Below, piece by piece: positions 1-5,582 of a stretch of DNA of 5,582 nucleotides. The stretch is taken from NCBI GenBank assembly GCA_947259605.1, contig CAMYMX010000269.1, forward strand, positions 1 through 5,582, written 5' to 3'. The translations under genes were made by a program, and so were the position numbers. Below the pieces are notes generated by a model. The model saw nothing but the letters and a program-made list of their open reading frames with translations. It had not been told where the DNA came from and ran no database searches. This DNA comes from an uncultured Polyangiaceae bacterium. GTDB lineage: Bacteria; Myxococcota_A; Polyangia; Polyangiales; Houyiibacteriaceae. Position 1 is the first letter of the stretch; every line of letters starts with the position of its first letter.

Positions 1-36
1 CGATCGCGGATGTCAGTGTTCCGCTCACTAGGTTCA

Positions 37-85
37 CCTAATTTAGGCCTAATTAGCACATAATTTAGTGCTAAATTTTCCTAAG
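37..85. promoter_or_regulatory. A+T-rich, palindrome-dense operator-like region upstream of the XRE gene
   Basis: This 49-bp stretch is about 69% A+T in an otherwise G+C-rich window. It contains several overlapping symmetric elements: CCTAATTTAGG (37-47, perfect around a central T), CTAATTAG (49-56, perfect), TTAGCAC/GTGCTAA (53-59 with 68-74, 8-nt spacer) and AATTTAGTGCTAAATT (62-77, 7-bp arms around TG). TAATTTAG occurs as a direct repeat at 39-46 and 61-68, 22 bp apart. CCTAA recurs at 37, 48 and 80, spacings of 11 and 32 bp that are close to whole helical turns. XRE-family regulators commonly bind short dyads near their own promoter, so I infer an operator for the downstream HTH protein. 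The symmetry is read directly; the function is inferred. A CATAAT (59-64) resembles a -10 box but has no -35 at proper spacing. Confidence 0.5.
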
Positions 86-89
86 TTGC

Positions 90-118
90 TTGACCCTAGG
101 GTGGTTCGGTCATAGCCT
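90..118 (+). promoter_or_regulatory. Candidate weak sigma-70-type promoter
   Basis: TTGACC (90-95) matches the -35 consensus at five of six positions. TAGCCT (113-118) lies 17 bp downstream but matches the -10 consensus at only three of six. A transcript from here would begin near 125. That fits a start codon at 166 or 196 for the HTH gene better than the GTG at 136, whose Shine-Dalgarno would straddle the transcription start. The -10 is poor, so this is a tentative call. Confidence 0.22.
93..102. repeat. 10-bp perfect palindrome ACCCTAGGGT
   Basis: A perfect ten-base palindrome overlaps the last three bases of the candidate -35 box. It is more G+C-rich than the dyads at 37-77 and shares only a CTAG core resemblance with them. 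A bound dimer here would block the putative promoter. A ten-base palindrome can also arise by chance, so the regulatory meaning is only suggestive. Confidence 0.35.
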
Positions 119-122
119 GGTT

Positions 123-127
123 GAGGA
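123..127 (+). promoter_or_regulatory. Ribosome binding site GAGGA favouring the GTG start at 136
   Basis: GAGGA lies 8 nt upstream of an in-frame GTG (136-138). It is the best Shine-Dalgarno for any candidate start of the HTH gene. The TTG at 121 has no recognisable Shine-Dalgarno. The ATG at 166 has only a weak GCGAG about 7 nt before it, and the ATG at 196 has GAGG 11 nt before it. Confidence 0.4.
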
Positions 128-135
128 ACGGCGCG

Positions 136-489
136 GTGCGCGTGCCTCCCCCGGCGAGCCAAATCATGACCTACGACCCAGAGGCAAACGAAGCGATGCA
201 GAAGCCAAACGTGTTGGCTGCATCGGCCTCTGATGCGAGCGACCGAGACCGGGCTGTGAAGCCCAAGGCGAACAAGAAAAGCGGCAACAAGCCGAACAAT
301 GTTCGCAAGATTCGGATTGAACGCATGATGTCCAAGGCTGAGTTGGCTCGACGCGCGAACCTATCGGTGTTGACGATTGATCGTGTCGAGAAGGGTTTTG
401 GATGTCGGATGGACACAAAACGAAAGATTCTCGAAGCTTTGGGTCTGAGGCTCGCCGATCGGGTGCGTGTGTTCGGTGAGGAGGAGTAG
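136..489 (+). CDS. Small XRE/Cro-CI-type helix-turn-helix DNA-binding protein
   Basis: This is a probable cytoplasmic transcriptional regulator. The frame is open from 100 to the TAG at 487-489. Numbering from the TTG at 121, the C-terminal half (about residues 63-113) is a Cro/CI-like HTH. 'SKAELARRANL' (71-81) fits helices 2 and turn, 'SVLTIDRVEKGF' (82-93) fits the recognition helix with the usual x-E-x-G end, and 'KRKILEALGL' fits the closing helix. The first 60 residues are low complexity, ending in a Lys/Asn-rich stretch (about 47-60), and look disordered. No effector, protease or toxin domain is visible. I chose GTG 136 for its GAGGA Shine-Dalgarno; ATG 166 and ATG 196 are real alternatives, and all keep the HTH intact. 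The gene ends 9 nt before pilM and is probably co-transcribed with it. G+C in the middle appears lower than in the pil genes. The HTH call is firm; its target, possibly its own leader and the pil operon, is inferred. Confidence 0.8.
   Translation: MRVPPPASQIMTYDPEANEAMQKPNVLAASASDASDRDRAVKPKANKKSGNKPNNVRKIRIERMMSKAELARRANLSVLTIDRVEKGFGCRMDTKRKILEALGLRLADRVRVFGEEE
478..486 (+). promoter_or_regulatory. Shine-Dalgarno for pilM embedded in the end of the HTH gene
   Basis: GAGGAGGAG encodes the final Glu codons of the HTH protein and also serves as the only strong purine-rich site before the pilM ATG at 499. The distance from its end to the ATG is 12 nt, somewhat long. No other in-frame start lies between the HTH stop (487-489) and ATG 499, so the pilM start is well fixed. 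Confidence 0.6.
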
Positions 490-498
490 CGTGCCTAC

Positions 499-1548
499 AT
501 GGCGTCTGAGGGGAAGAACTTAATCGGCGTCGACATCGGTTCGAGTGCGATTAAAGTTTGTGAAATCAAAGAGGGGCGACGGGGAGTTCGAACCATCACC
601 AGGTTCGGTTATCACCCTCTTCCTGCTGAAACCATCGTAGATGGTCATATCATCAACTCCAGCGCCGTCGTGGAGGGGCTCGAGAAGCTGTTTGCAGGAA
701 GCAAGCGGCGAAATGTAGCGCTCAGGGCCAGCGGCCACAGCGTGATCATCAAGAAGATCTCCATGCCGCTGATGACAGCAGCGGAGCTCTCCGAGCAGAT
801 CAACTGGGAAGCCGAGCAGCACATCCCGTTTGACCTCGACGAGGTGCACGTGGACTACGAGGTTCTTCACGAGCGCGCCGATCACGGCCAAATGGACGTC
901 TTGCTCGTCGCGGCAAAGAAGGAAGAAATCACCGATCTCACGAACCTGGCGATGGAAGCTCGACTTCGTCCCATGGTGGTAGACCTCGACGCCTTTACCA
1001 TTCAGAACGTTTTCGAAGCGGGTTACGGCGGCGCGACGCAGGACGAAACGACCGTGCTGGTGCACTGCGGAGCGTCGACGACCACCGTAAACATCCTCGC
1101 GGACGCTACGACGGCCTTCACGCGAGACATCGCCAACGGTGGAAACTCGATCACCGAAGAGATTCAGCGGCAGCTTGGCATCGGTCGAGACGAGGCCGAG
1201 TCCTACAAATGCGGCGGGGAAGGTCGCGGAATCGTTCCGCGCGAGGTGCCCGAGATCGTCAACCAGGCGGTTGAGCAGCTCGCAGGCGAGATTCAGCGCT
1301 CGCTCGATTTCTATCTGGCAACCAGCGGTGACCGCGAGCTGAGCCGGATCTGCTTGTCGGGTGGTACCGCGAACATCCAATCCCTTCTCGATATCCTTCA
1401 AGAGCGCGCGCAGGTGCCCGTGGAGGCGCTCGACCCCACACGTGTGGCCGATGTGGACGAGAAAGCCGTCGCGGAGCTGCAGGGTCGAGCGTCGCAAGCC
1501 GTGGTCAGCATTGGCCTGGCACTGCGCAAAGAGCGGGAGCGCAACTAA
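499..1548 (+). CDS. pilM: Type IV pilus assembly protein PilM (actin-like ATPase-fold)
   Basis: PilM is the cytoplasmic member of the type IV pilus alignment complex. It has the actin/FtsA fold and binds the N-terminal tail of PilN. The 349 residues are near the usual family length. Visible landmarks: phosphate-1-like 'GVDIGSSAIKV' (10-20), family blocks 'SGHSVIIKKISMP', 'INWEAEQHIPFDLDEVHVDYE' and 'QMDVLLVAAKKEEI', then 'VVDLDAFTIQN', phosphate-2-like 'VLVHCGASTTTVNIL' (186-200), 'GGNSITEEI', and an adenosine-type 'RICLSGGTANIQSL' (283-296). In the phosphate-2 loop the usual Asp-x-Gly is His-Cys-Gly (189-191), so nucleotide handling may differ from textbook actin-like proteins. The stop overlaps the pilN start by one base (TAATG). 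Identity is very secure from sequence and from gene order. Confidence 0.97.
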   Translation: MASEGKNLIGVDIGSSAIKVCEIKEGRRGVRTITRFGYHPLPAETIVDGHIINSSAVVEGLEKLFAGSKRRNVALRASGHSVIIKKISMPLMTAAELSEQINWEAEQHIPFDLDEVHVDYEVLHERADHGQMDVLLVAAKKEEITDLTNLAMEARLRPMVVDLDAFTIQNVFEAGYGGATQDETTVLVHCGASTTTVNILADATTAFTRDIANGGNSITEEIQRQLGIGRDEAESYKCGGEGRGIVPREVPEIVNQAVEQLAGEIQRSLDFYLATSGDRELSRICLSGGTANIQSLLDILQERAQVPVEALDPTRVADVDEKAVAELQGRASQAVVSIGLALRKERERN

Positions 1549-2219
1549 TGATTCGCATCAACCTGCTACCGACCGACAAGAAGAAGCGCGCACGCCGCGC
1601 GCCCGCGTCGCCTCTTCCGACGGGCGACCTCAACTTGAGCACCTGGGGCATGGTCTACGGGGGCGCGATCGCCGTGTGGCTGGTCGTGCTCGGTATCCTC
1701 TACTTCGCCCAAAGCGGGGAAATGGATACGATCGCCCAGGAGAACAAGACGCTCGAGGCGCGCCGGGACGAGCTGATGCGCAAAACCAAGGGCTTGGCCG
1801 AGGTCGAAGGCCGCCTCGAAAAGAGCAGACGACTCGAAAAAGTGGTCCAAGACCTCGAGAGGGCGCGACGAGGTCCCACCCGTGCGGTCATGGAGCTTTC
1901 CAAGGTGCTCAGCAGCCCGGGCGGCCCCACGATCAATCCGGCCGCGCTCGAGCGAATGCGGCAGGAAAACCCGCTTGCCGGATTCAACGAGTCCTGGGAT
2001 GTACGCAGGCTCTGGATCTCTCGCTTCGAGGAAGTCGAACGCGATTGCAAGCTCACGGGGATGGGGCGCTCGAACGAAGATGTTGCCGAGTTCTTGCGTC
2101 GGCTCACGCTTAGCGAGATCTATGACGGGGTGACTCTCCAGCGGACGCGAGCAGCTGCGGACCCGGATACGGGCCTTCCGATGGTGGGCTTCGATATTAC
2201 CTGCAAGGTGAAGTACTGA
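1548..2219 (+). CDS. pilN: Type IV pilus inner-membrane protein PilN
   Basis: PilN is a bitopic inner-membrane protein that links cytoplasmic PilM to periplasmic PilO. The start 'MIRINLLP' (1-8) is the hallmark PilM-binding motif. A very basic stretch follows (11-17, KKKRARR), then one transmembrane helix (about 34-54) and a charged, probably coiled-coil segment (about 57-107). The periplasmic C-terminal domain contains 'PTINPAAL...NESWDVRRLWISRF' and the typical 'RSNEDVAEFLRRLTLSEIYDGVTL' ferredoxin-like block. At 223 residues it is slightly long. The extra length appears to be the Pro/Gly/Arg-rich block around 108-155, which I recall as common in Myxococcus-type PilN. The ATG overlaps the pilM stop and has GGGAG (1535-1539) 8 nt upstream, so translation is probably coupled. 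The last base overlaps the pilO ATG (TGATG). Confidence 0.95.
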   Translation: MIRINLLPTDKKKRARRAPASPLPTGDLNLSTWGMVYGGAIAVWLVVLGILYFAQSGEMDTIAQENKTLEARRDELMRKTKGLAEVEGRLEKSRRLEKVVQDLERARRGPTRAVMELSKVLSSPGGPTINPAALERMRQENPLAGFNESWDVRRLWISRFEEVERDCKLTGMGRSNEDVAEFLRRLTLSEIYDGVTLQRTRAAADPDTGLPMVGFDITCKVKY

Positions 2220-2803
2220 TGCCTAGTCTCGAAGATCGATTCATCGCCATCCCGGGCTGGGGCAAGGCGCTGGTGCTTGTCGGCCTGCTCGTCCTTCTCA
2301 GCATCGGGTATTATGCCTTCGTCTACAGCAGCATTTCGGGCGACGTTCAGCGCGGCCGTCAGACCCAGACGCAGCTTCAGGATCAGATTCGGGACGCCGA
2401 ACGGCGCGAAAAGCAGTACCTCGATCTCACGCAGGAGCTCGCCAACCGAGAGGTCGCAGACCGGCAGAACCGGCGAATCCTTCCGGAGAACGCCGAGATC
2501 GCCGCATTCCTTCAGGATCTCAACCGCGTCGCCGAGCTCAGCGGTCTGACGATTCGACTGGTTGAGCCGCGACCTGAGCAGCGCGAAGAGCTGTACGCGA
2601 AGATCCCGGTGGTGCTCGCACTCACGGGCCGATTCCACCAGATGGGGAAGTTCTTCTACAACGTGAGCAAGCTCGATCGTGCGATCAGCCTGGAGAACAT
2701 CCGGATGACGCAGCCAAAGCTAATGCCGTCTGGTGAGATGCTCATCGACGTGGATGTACGCGCGACCACCTACCGGCGTCCGCCAGCCGAAGGGAAGAAG
2801 TAG
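2219..2803 (+). CDS. pilO: Type IV pilus inner-membrane protein PilO
   Basis: PilO pairs with PilN in the periplasm and contacts PilP, positioning the secretin over the inner-membrane machinery. The 194 residues have the family layout: a short cytoplasmic tail, one transmembrane helix (about 16-37, 'ALVLVGLLVLLSIGYYAFVY'), a Gln/Arg/Glu-rich coiled coil (about 42-87), and a ferredoxin-like domain from 'LPENAEIAAFLQDLNRVAEL' (88-107) through 'SGLTIRLVEPRP' to 'FHQMGKFFYNVSKLDRAISL' (139-158). The sheet strand 'EMLIDVDVRATTYR' and a Lys-rich tail close the protein. The start shares one base with the pilN stop, and AAGGTGA (2205-2211) lies 7 nt upstream. pilP follows after 6 nt. Family, length and position agree. 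Confidence 0.95.
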   Translation: MPSLEDRFIAIPGWGKALVLVGLLVLLSIGYYAFVYSSISGDVQRGRQTQTQLQDQIRDAERREKQYLDLTQELANREVADRQNRRILPENAEIAAFLQDLNRVAELSGLTIRLVEPRPEQREELYAKIPVVLALTGRFHQMGKFFYNVSKLDRAISLENIRMTQPKLMPSGEMLIDVDVRATTYRRPPAEGKK

Positions 2804-2809
2804 CCAGCC

Positions 2810-3427
2810 ATGAGCTCCAACATTCGAGTTTTCGCATTTGTCTTTCTCGTCGCCGGTGTTGCGGTAGCGGGCTGTGGCGACAATGAAGACGAGTTCGGCA
2901 CCGGTTTTGGACTGGGCCAAGGCACCCAGGGAGATGCTGACGAAACCAAGTCGGGCTCCGGCGATGCGGAGGCGGCCGAGGTGGATTCCGGTCCAATCGT
3001 GTACAGCGACGAAGATTTCGCAGAGCTCGACATCCAGAATCGCGATCCGTTCCGTTCCTACGCCAGGGCGTTTCAGGCTCAGTCGGCTGCGCCTGCGCAG
3101 CGTCGTGTCCTCTTGCCCAGCACGAGCTTGGACGAGATGAATCTGATCGCGATCGTGACGGGCATCGCAACTCCGCGGGCGATGCTCACCGATACCGCGA
3201 GGGTAGGACATGTGATCCGTCGAGGTGATTACATCGGTCGTCCCGAGGTGGTACAGACCGGAGGTTCAGAGGGAATGCCAGTCACACTGAACTGGCGTGT
3301 GGATCGAATCCGTCCAGGTTCGGTCGTTCTGACCCGTGAAGACCCCACTTCGCCCGACAAACCACCGTTGACCCGTGTCATGCCGCTTCACGAAGGCGGC
3401 GAAGCACCGCAGTTCACGACGCCCTAG
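2810..3427 (+). CDS. pilP: Type IV pilus lipoprotein PilP
   Basis: PilP joins the PilN/PilO dimer to the periplasmic domains of PilQ. An N-terminal hydrophobic segment (about 5-21) ends in the lipobox 'VAGC', with Cys22 as the predicted lipidated residue. An acidic, Gly-rich flexible linker follows (24-72), then the short 'NRDPFRSY' motif (77-84) typical of PilP. The C-terminal beta-sandwich starts near 107: 'SLDEMNLIAIVTGIATPRAML' has the family pattern, then 'GHVIRRGDYIG' (133-143) and 'WRVDRIRPGSVVL' (162-174). The length, 205 residues, is slightly above many PilP proteins because of the acidic linker. The residue after the lipid Cys is Gly rather than Asp, so the E. coli inner-membrane retention rule would not be met; that rule may not hold in this lineage. 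The purine-rich AGGGAAGAAG at 2791-2800 serves as Shine-Dalgarno. Confidence 0.93.
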   Translation: MSSNIRVFAFVFLVAGVAVAGCGDNEDEFGTGFGLGQGTQGDADETKSGSGDAEAAEVDSGPIVYSDEDFAELDIQNRDPFRSYARAFQAQSAAPAQRRVLLPSTSLDEMNLIAIVTGIATPRAMLTDTARVGHVIRRGDYIGRPEVVQTGGSEGMPVTLNWRVDRIRPGSVVLTREDPTSPDKPPLTRVMPLHEGGEAPQFTTP

Positions 3428-3465
3428 TCGCCGAAAACTTTTCGCGCAGAAAATCCGTCGTTTTC

Positions 3466-3495
3466 TTGCCCCGGCCATCACTAGCGTTCGATGAT
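3466..3495 (+). promoter_or_regulatory. Possible weak internal promoter before pilQ
   Basis: TTGCCC (3466-3471) and GATGAT (3490-3495) each match sigma-70 consensus boxes at four of six positions, with an 18-bp spacer. A start would fall near 3502, giving a leader of about 20 nt that includes the pilQ Shine-Dalgarno. This is weak evidence; such matches occur by chance. Confidence 0.15.
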
Positions 3496-3510
3496 TAACG
3501 TCAGCTGGCA

Positions 3511-3516
3511 GAGGAG
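3511..3516 (+). promoter_or_regulatory. Shine-Dalgarno of pilQ
   Basis: GAGGAG lies 6 nt before the ATG at 3523 and fixes that start. Another ATG at 3491 is in a different frame and lacks a comparable site. The strong site fits the high expression a secretin needs to form its multimeric ring. Confidence 0.6.
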
Positions 3517-3522
3517 TCAGGA

Positions 3523-5582
3523 ATGCGTATTCATTGGGGTCTTGCAATCGCCTTGGGAGCAACTTTCGTATGGGTCAACCTGGCCCAGGCGGCAGGGCCG
3601 AAAATCGAGAGTGTGCGTATCGACGGCGCGCGTGACGAAGCACAAATTTCGATCGATGGTTCGTTCGACAATCCGAAGTATGCGGTTCGCACGCGAGACG
3701 ACGGTCGGCTCATCATCATCGACATCGAAGATGCAGCGCTACCGCCGGGCGGAATCAGCTCGACCGGAAGCACGTCTCTGGTAGCTCGCACCATCGCGAG
3801 CAACACCGCACAGGGCGCTCGCATCGAGCTGATGCTCACAGGCAAAGCAACGTACCGAGCGCGTGCCACGGAGAGCGGCATTACCGTGAAGCTTCGTCGC
3901 GGCGAGGGTTCCACCGCGACAAAGGCGAAGAGCTCGTCGGCTTCAAAAGGGCCGAAGGTCGAACGCATTCGTCTCGAGCAGAAGGACGGTCGCGACCGCG
4001 TGGTGGTCGAGCTTGCCGGTGCCCCGGAGTTCCGAGTCTCCACGCGCGCAGGTGCGCCGCCTCGACTCGAGGTGCTTGGCGCCCGCATCGACTCCAGCGC
4101 AAACCGACGCATCGAAGCGCCCCGCGGCTCGCTGATCGGGTCCGTCGAGCTGGAGCAGAAGGGTGACCGCGCGGTAATCGAGGTCCATGGTTCGGAAGGC
4201 GCCGCCGGCACCGCGATTCGCTCGGGCAGCCAGATCGTTTGGATGTTCTCGCCGATCAAGAGCGACACGAGGCCGCACACGCGGACCATCGCCCGTGAAA
4301 AGGACTATGCGGCTGAAGTGGATGGGCCCGAAGTGGCGGGCTTCCTCAGCAAGATGCCGATGCAGGCGGGTGGTAAGACCAGCCGACGCTACTCGGGTCG
4401 TCGCATCGACCTCGATTTCAAGGACGCCGACATCCACAACATCCTTCGGCTGCTTTCCGAGGTGGGTGGGGTCAACGTCGTCACGGCCGACAACGTCGGT
4501 GGTACGGTGACGATCCGAATGCGTGACGTCCCGTGGGATCAGGCGCTCGACGTTGTGCTGCAGGCAAAGTCCCTCGGCATGATTCGTCAAGGCAATCTGC
4601 TCCGCGTCGCTCCCCTTGCTCAGCTCGAGCAGGAGCGCGAGGCCGCCATCGCCCGCCAGAAGCAGCAGCAGCAGCTGGCTCCGCTCGAGACGCGTCTGGT
4701 ACCGGTCAGCTACGCAACCGCTTCGGAGCTCCAGCCTCGCGTTCGCGAGCTGCTCACCGAGCGTGGCACGGTGTCCGTTGATACTCGTACGAACATGCTG
4801 ATCGTTCGCGATATCGTCGGCCAGCTCGACGACGTGGAAGATCTGGTGCGGAGTCTAGATACCCAGACGCCGCAGGTCCTGATCGAGTCGCGGATCGTCG
4901 AAGCGAGCAGCACCTACTCACGGGACATCGGTATTCAGTGGGGTGGCAACGCCGTCATGAGTAGCGCCACCGGTAACCCGACCGGTCTTCGTTTCCCGTC
5001 TGACATCGGCATCGCGGGCGGCGCTCCGACCAACGATGCGCCTACGAGCGGACTCTCACCCTTCAACCCAGGCGTGACCAATCCCAACTTCGCGGTGAAC
5101 CTGCCCGCGGTCACGGGTAACGGGGCCGGTGGTGCCCTTGGCTTGGCCCTGGGCAGCTTGAGCGGCGCTGTGAACCTCAACGTTCGTCTCAGCGCTGCCG
5201 AGGCGGCCGGCTCCGTGCGCATCATCAGCTCCCCACGAATCCTGACCTTGGACAATAACGAGGCGTCGATTTCTCAGGGTACCTTGATTCCGTTCTCACA
5301 GGTCAGCGCCCAGGGCGTTAACACGGCGTTCCAGGAAGCCAAGCTCGAGCTCAACGTCACGCCACACGTGACCAGCGACGGTTCGGTGGCCATGGACGTC
5401 AAAATCACACGTAACGAGCCAGACTTCGGTCGAACCGGCGCGAACGGTGACCCGACGATTCTGGAGCGAGAGGCCCAGACGCAGCTCCTCGTCGACGATG
5501 GCGATACCGCCGTCATCGGCGGCATCTACACGCGAAACACGGGCCGCAACGTCGACCAGGTACCGTTCTTTGGCGACATTCC
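3523..5582 (+). CDS. pilQ: Type IV pilus secretin PilQ (3' end cut by the window edge)
   Basis: PilQ forms the outer-membrane ring through which the pilus passes. The frame is open for 686 codons with no stop. A Sec signal peptide spans residues 1-23 (Trp/Leu/Ala-rich core, 'LAQA' before cleavage). Two AMIN domains follow (about 27-125 and 145-243), which in this family bind peptidoglycan. They are joined by a Ser/Lys/Ala-rich linker (128-144). The N0/STN domain covers about 294-364 ('IDLDFKDADIHNILRLLSEV', 'VPWDQALDVVLQAKSLGM'). A charged Gln-rich linker (366-386, QKQQQQ) leads to the KH-like N1 domain (390-446, 'RLVPVSYATASEL'). The secretin domain begins near 451 ('VLIESRIVEAS', 'DIGIQWGG'), with 'VRIISSPRILTLDNNEASI' and the terminal 'VPFFGDI' signature. 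An estimated few dozen C-terminal residues are missing. The Gly/Asn/Pro-rich region 474-550 probably includes the gate hairpins. Identity is very secure. Confidence 0.97.
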   Translation, partial: MRIHWGLAIALGATFVWVNLAQAAGPKIESVRIDGARDEAQISIDGSFDNPKYAVRTRDDGRLIIIDIEDAALPPGGISSTGSTSLVARTIASNTAQGARIELMLTGKATYRARATESGITVKLRRGEGSTATKAKSSSASKGPKVERIRLEQKDGRDRVVVELAGAPEFRVSTRAGAPPRLEVLGARIDSSANRRIEAPRGSLIGSVELEQKGDRAVIEVHGSEGAAGTAIRSGSQIVWMFSPIKSDTRPHTRTIAREKDYAAEVDGPEVAGFLSKMPMQAGGKTSRRYSGRRIDLDFKDADIHNILRLLSEVGGVNVVTADNVGGTVTIRMRDVPWDQALDVVLQAKSLGMIRQGNLLRVAPLAQLEQEREAAIARQKQQQQLAPLETRLVPVSYATASELQPRVRELLTERGTVSVDTRTNMLIVRDIVGQLDDVEDLVRSLDTQTPQVLIESRIVEASSTYSRDIGIQWGGNAVMSSATGNPTGLRFPSDIGIAGGAPTNDAPTSGLSPFNPGVTNPNFAVNLPAVTGNGAGGALGLALGSLSGAVNLNVRLSAAEAAGSVRIISSPRILTLDNNEASISQGTLIPFSQVSAQGVNTAFQEAKLELNVTPHVTSDGSVAMDVKITRNEPDFGRTGANGDPTILEREAQTQLLVDDGDTAVIGGIYTRNTGRNVDQVPFFGDI

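Larger units (their letters stand above)
3428..3522 (+). other. pilP-pilQ intergenic spacer with short A/T inverted repeats
   Basis: This 95-bp gap is the only sizeable one inside the operon. It contains the 13-base palindrome CGAAAACTTTTCG (3432-3444) and a 6-bp hairpin AGAAAA/TTTTCT (3448-3453 with 3461-3466, loop of 7 nt). The stems are A/T-rich and no U-run follows a G+C-rich stem, so it is not a convincing intrinsic terminator. It may mark an RNA processing site or a weak attenuator before pilQ. Nothing in it looks coding. Confidence 0.4.

Noticed and set aside
10..63. Tiny 17-codon open frame (ATG 10 to TAA 61-63) in the leader
   Set aside because: It has no Shine-Dalgarno in the visible bases, no peptide signature, and runs into the A+T-rich dyads; a leader peptide cannot be supported.
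75..91. Sigma-54 promoter ending in TTGC at 86-89
   Set aside because: There is no GG at the required distance upstream of the GC, so the -24/-12 pattern is absent; the same test failed at 3505-3526.
37..102. CRISPR array, tRNA or mobile element end
   Set aside because: The repeats are too short and irregular for CRISPR, there is no cloverleaf, and no transposase, integrase or long terminal repeat is present in the window.
520..1497. Long open frame on the - strand (325 codons)
   Set aside because: It lies wholly antisense to pilM, whose protein is unmistakable. Its translation is rich in His/Arg/Val without any recognisable motif, as expected of an antisense shadow in G+C-rich DNA.
1361..2113. 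250-codon + strand frame spanning pilM and pilN
   Set aside because: It is an out-of-frame shadow of two well-supported genes; its translation is Arg/Pro/Gly-rich with no motif.
3432..3466. Intrinsic terminator between pilP and pilQ
   Set aside because: The stems are only 6 bp and A/T-rich, the first dyad has a one-base centre, and no proper U-tract follows a G+C-rich stem.
3491..3784. 97-codon + strand frame beginning at ATG 3491
   Set aside because: It overlaps pilQ in another frame, lacks a Shine-Dalgarno and encodes nothing recognisable.
3531..4289. Long open frame on the - strand (252 codons), and a second at 3943-4590
   Set aside because: Both are antisense to the N-terminal half of pilQ and have Ser/Arg/Pro-rich low-complexity translations with no domain.

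Overview
The window is most of a type IV pilus alignment-subcomplex operon, pilM-pilN-pilO-pilP-pilQ, all on the + strand. A small XRE-type helix-turn-helix regulator gene precedes it. The DNA is high in G+C (about 60% by eye), with strong G/C preference at third codon positions in the pil genes. PilM carries the 'SGHSVIIKK.SMP', 'WEAEQHIPFD' and 'GQMDVLLVAAKK' blocks that I recall from Myxococcus-type PilM, and PilN shares a 'PT.NP...WDVR.LWI' block with that lineage. I therefore infer a Myxococcota, Bradymonadota or other deltaproteobacterial-type Gram-negative organism. Species cannot be told from the sequence.

Layout. Positions 1-120 hold no gene. A markedly A+T-rich stretch (37-85, about 69% A+T) is packed with short palindromes and looks like an operator or promoter region. 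A small XRE-like protein follows, ending at 489, and pilM begins 9 nt later. pilM/pilN and pilN/pilO overlap by one base (TAATG, TGATG), and pilO/pilP are 6 nt apart, so these genes form one tightly coupled transcription and translation unit. A 95-bp gap with weak A/T hairpins and a possible weak promoter separates pilP from pilQ. The pilQ frame is open from 3523 to the right edge and is cut off just inside the conserved C-terminal secretin signature.

How the genes work together, from established knowledge of the family: PilM is a cytoplasmic actin-like protein that docks on the INLLP tail of PilN. PilN and PilO are single-pass inner-membrane proteins that pair in the periplasm. PilP is a lipoprotein that joins PilN/O to the periplasmic N-domains of PilQ. 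PilQ is the outer-membrane secretin through which the pilus emerges. The complex supports pilus extension, retraction and twitching or gliding motility.

Novelty: no undescribed system is evident. The least ordinary part is the left end, where a small DNA-binding protein and its palindrome-rich leader sit directly upstream of the pilus operon and could regulate it. That is an inference from position and sequence pattern.
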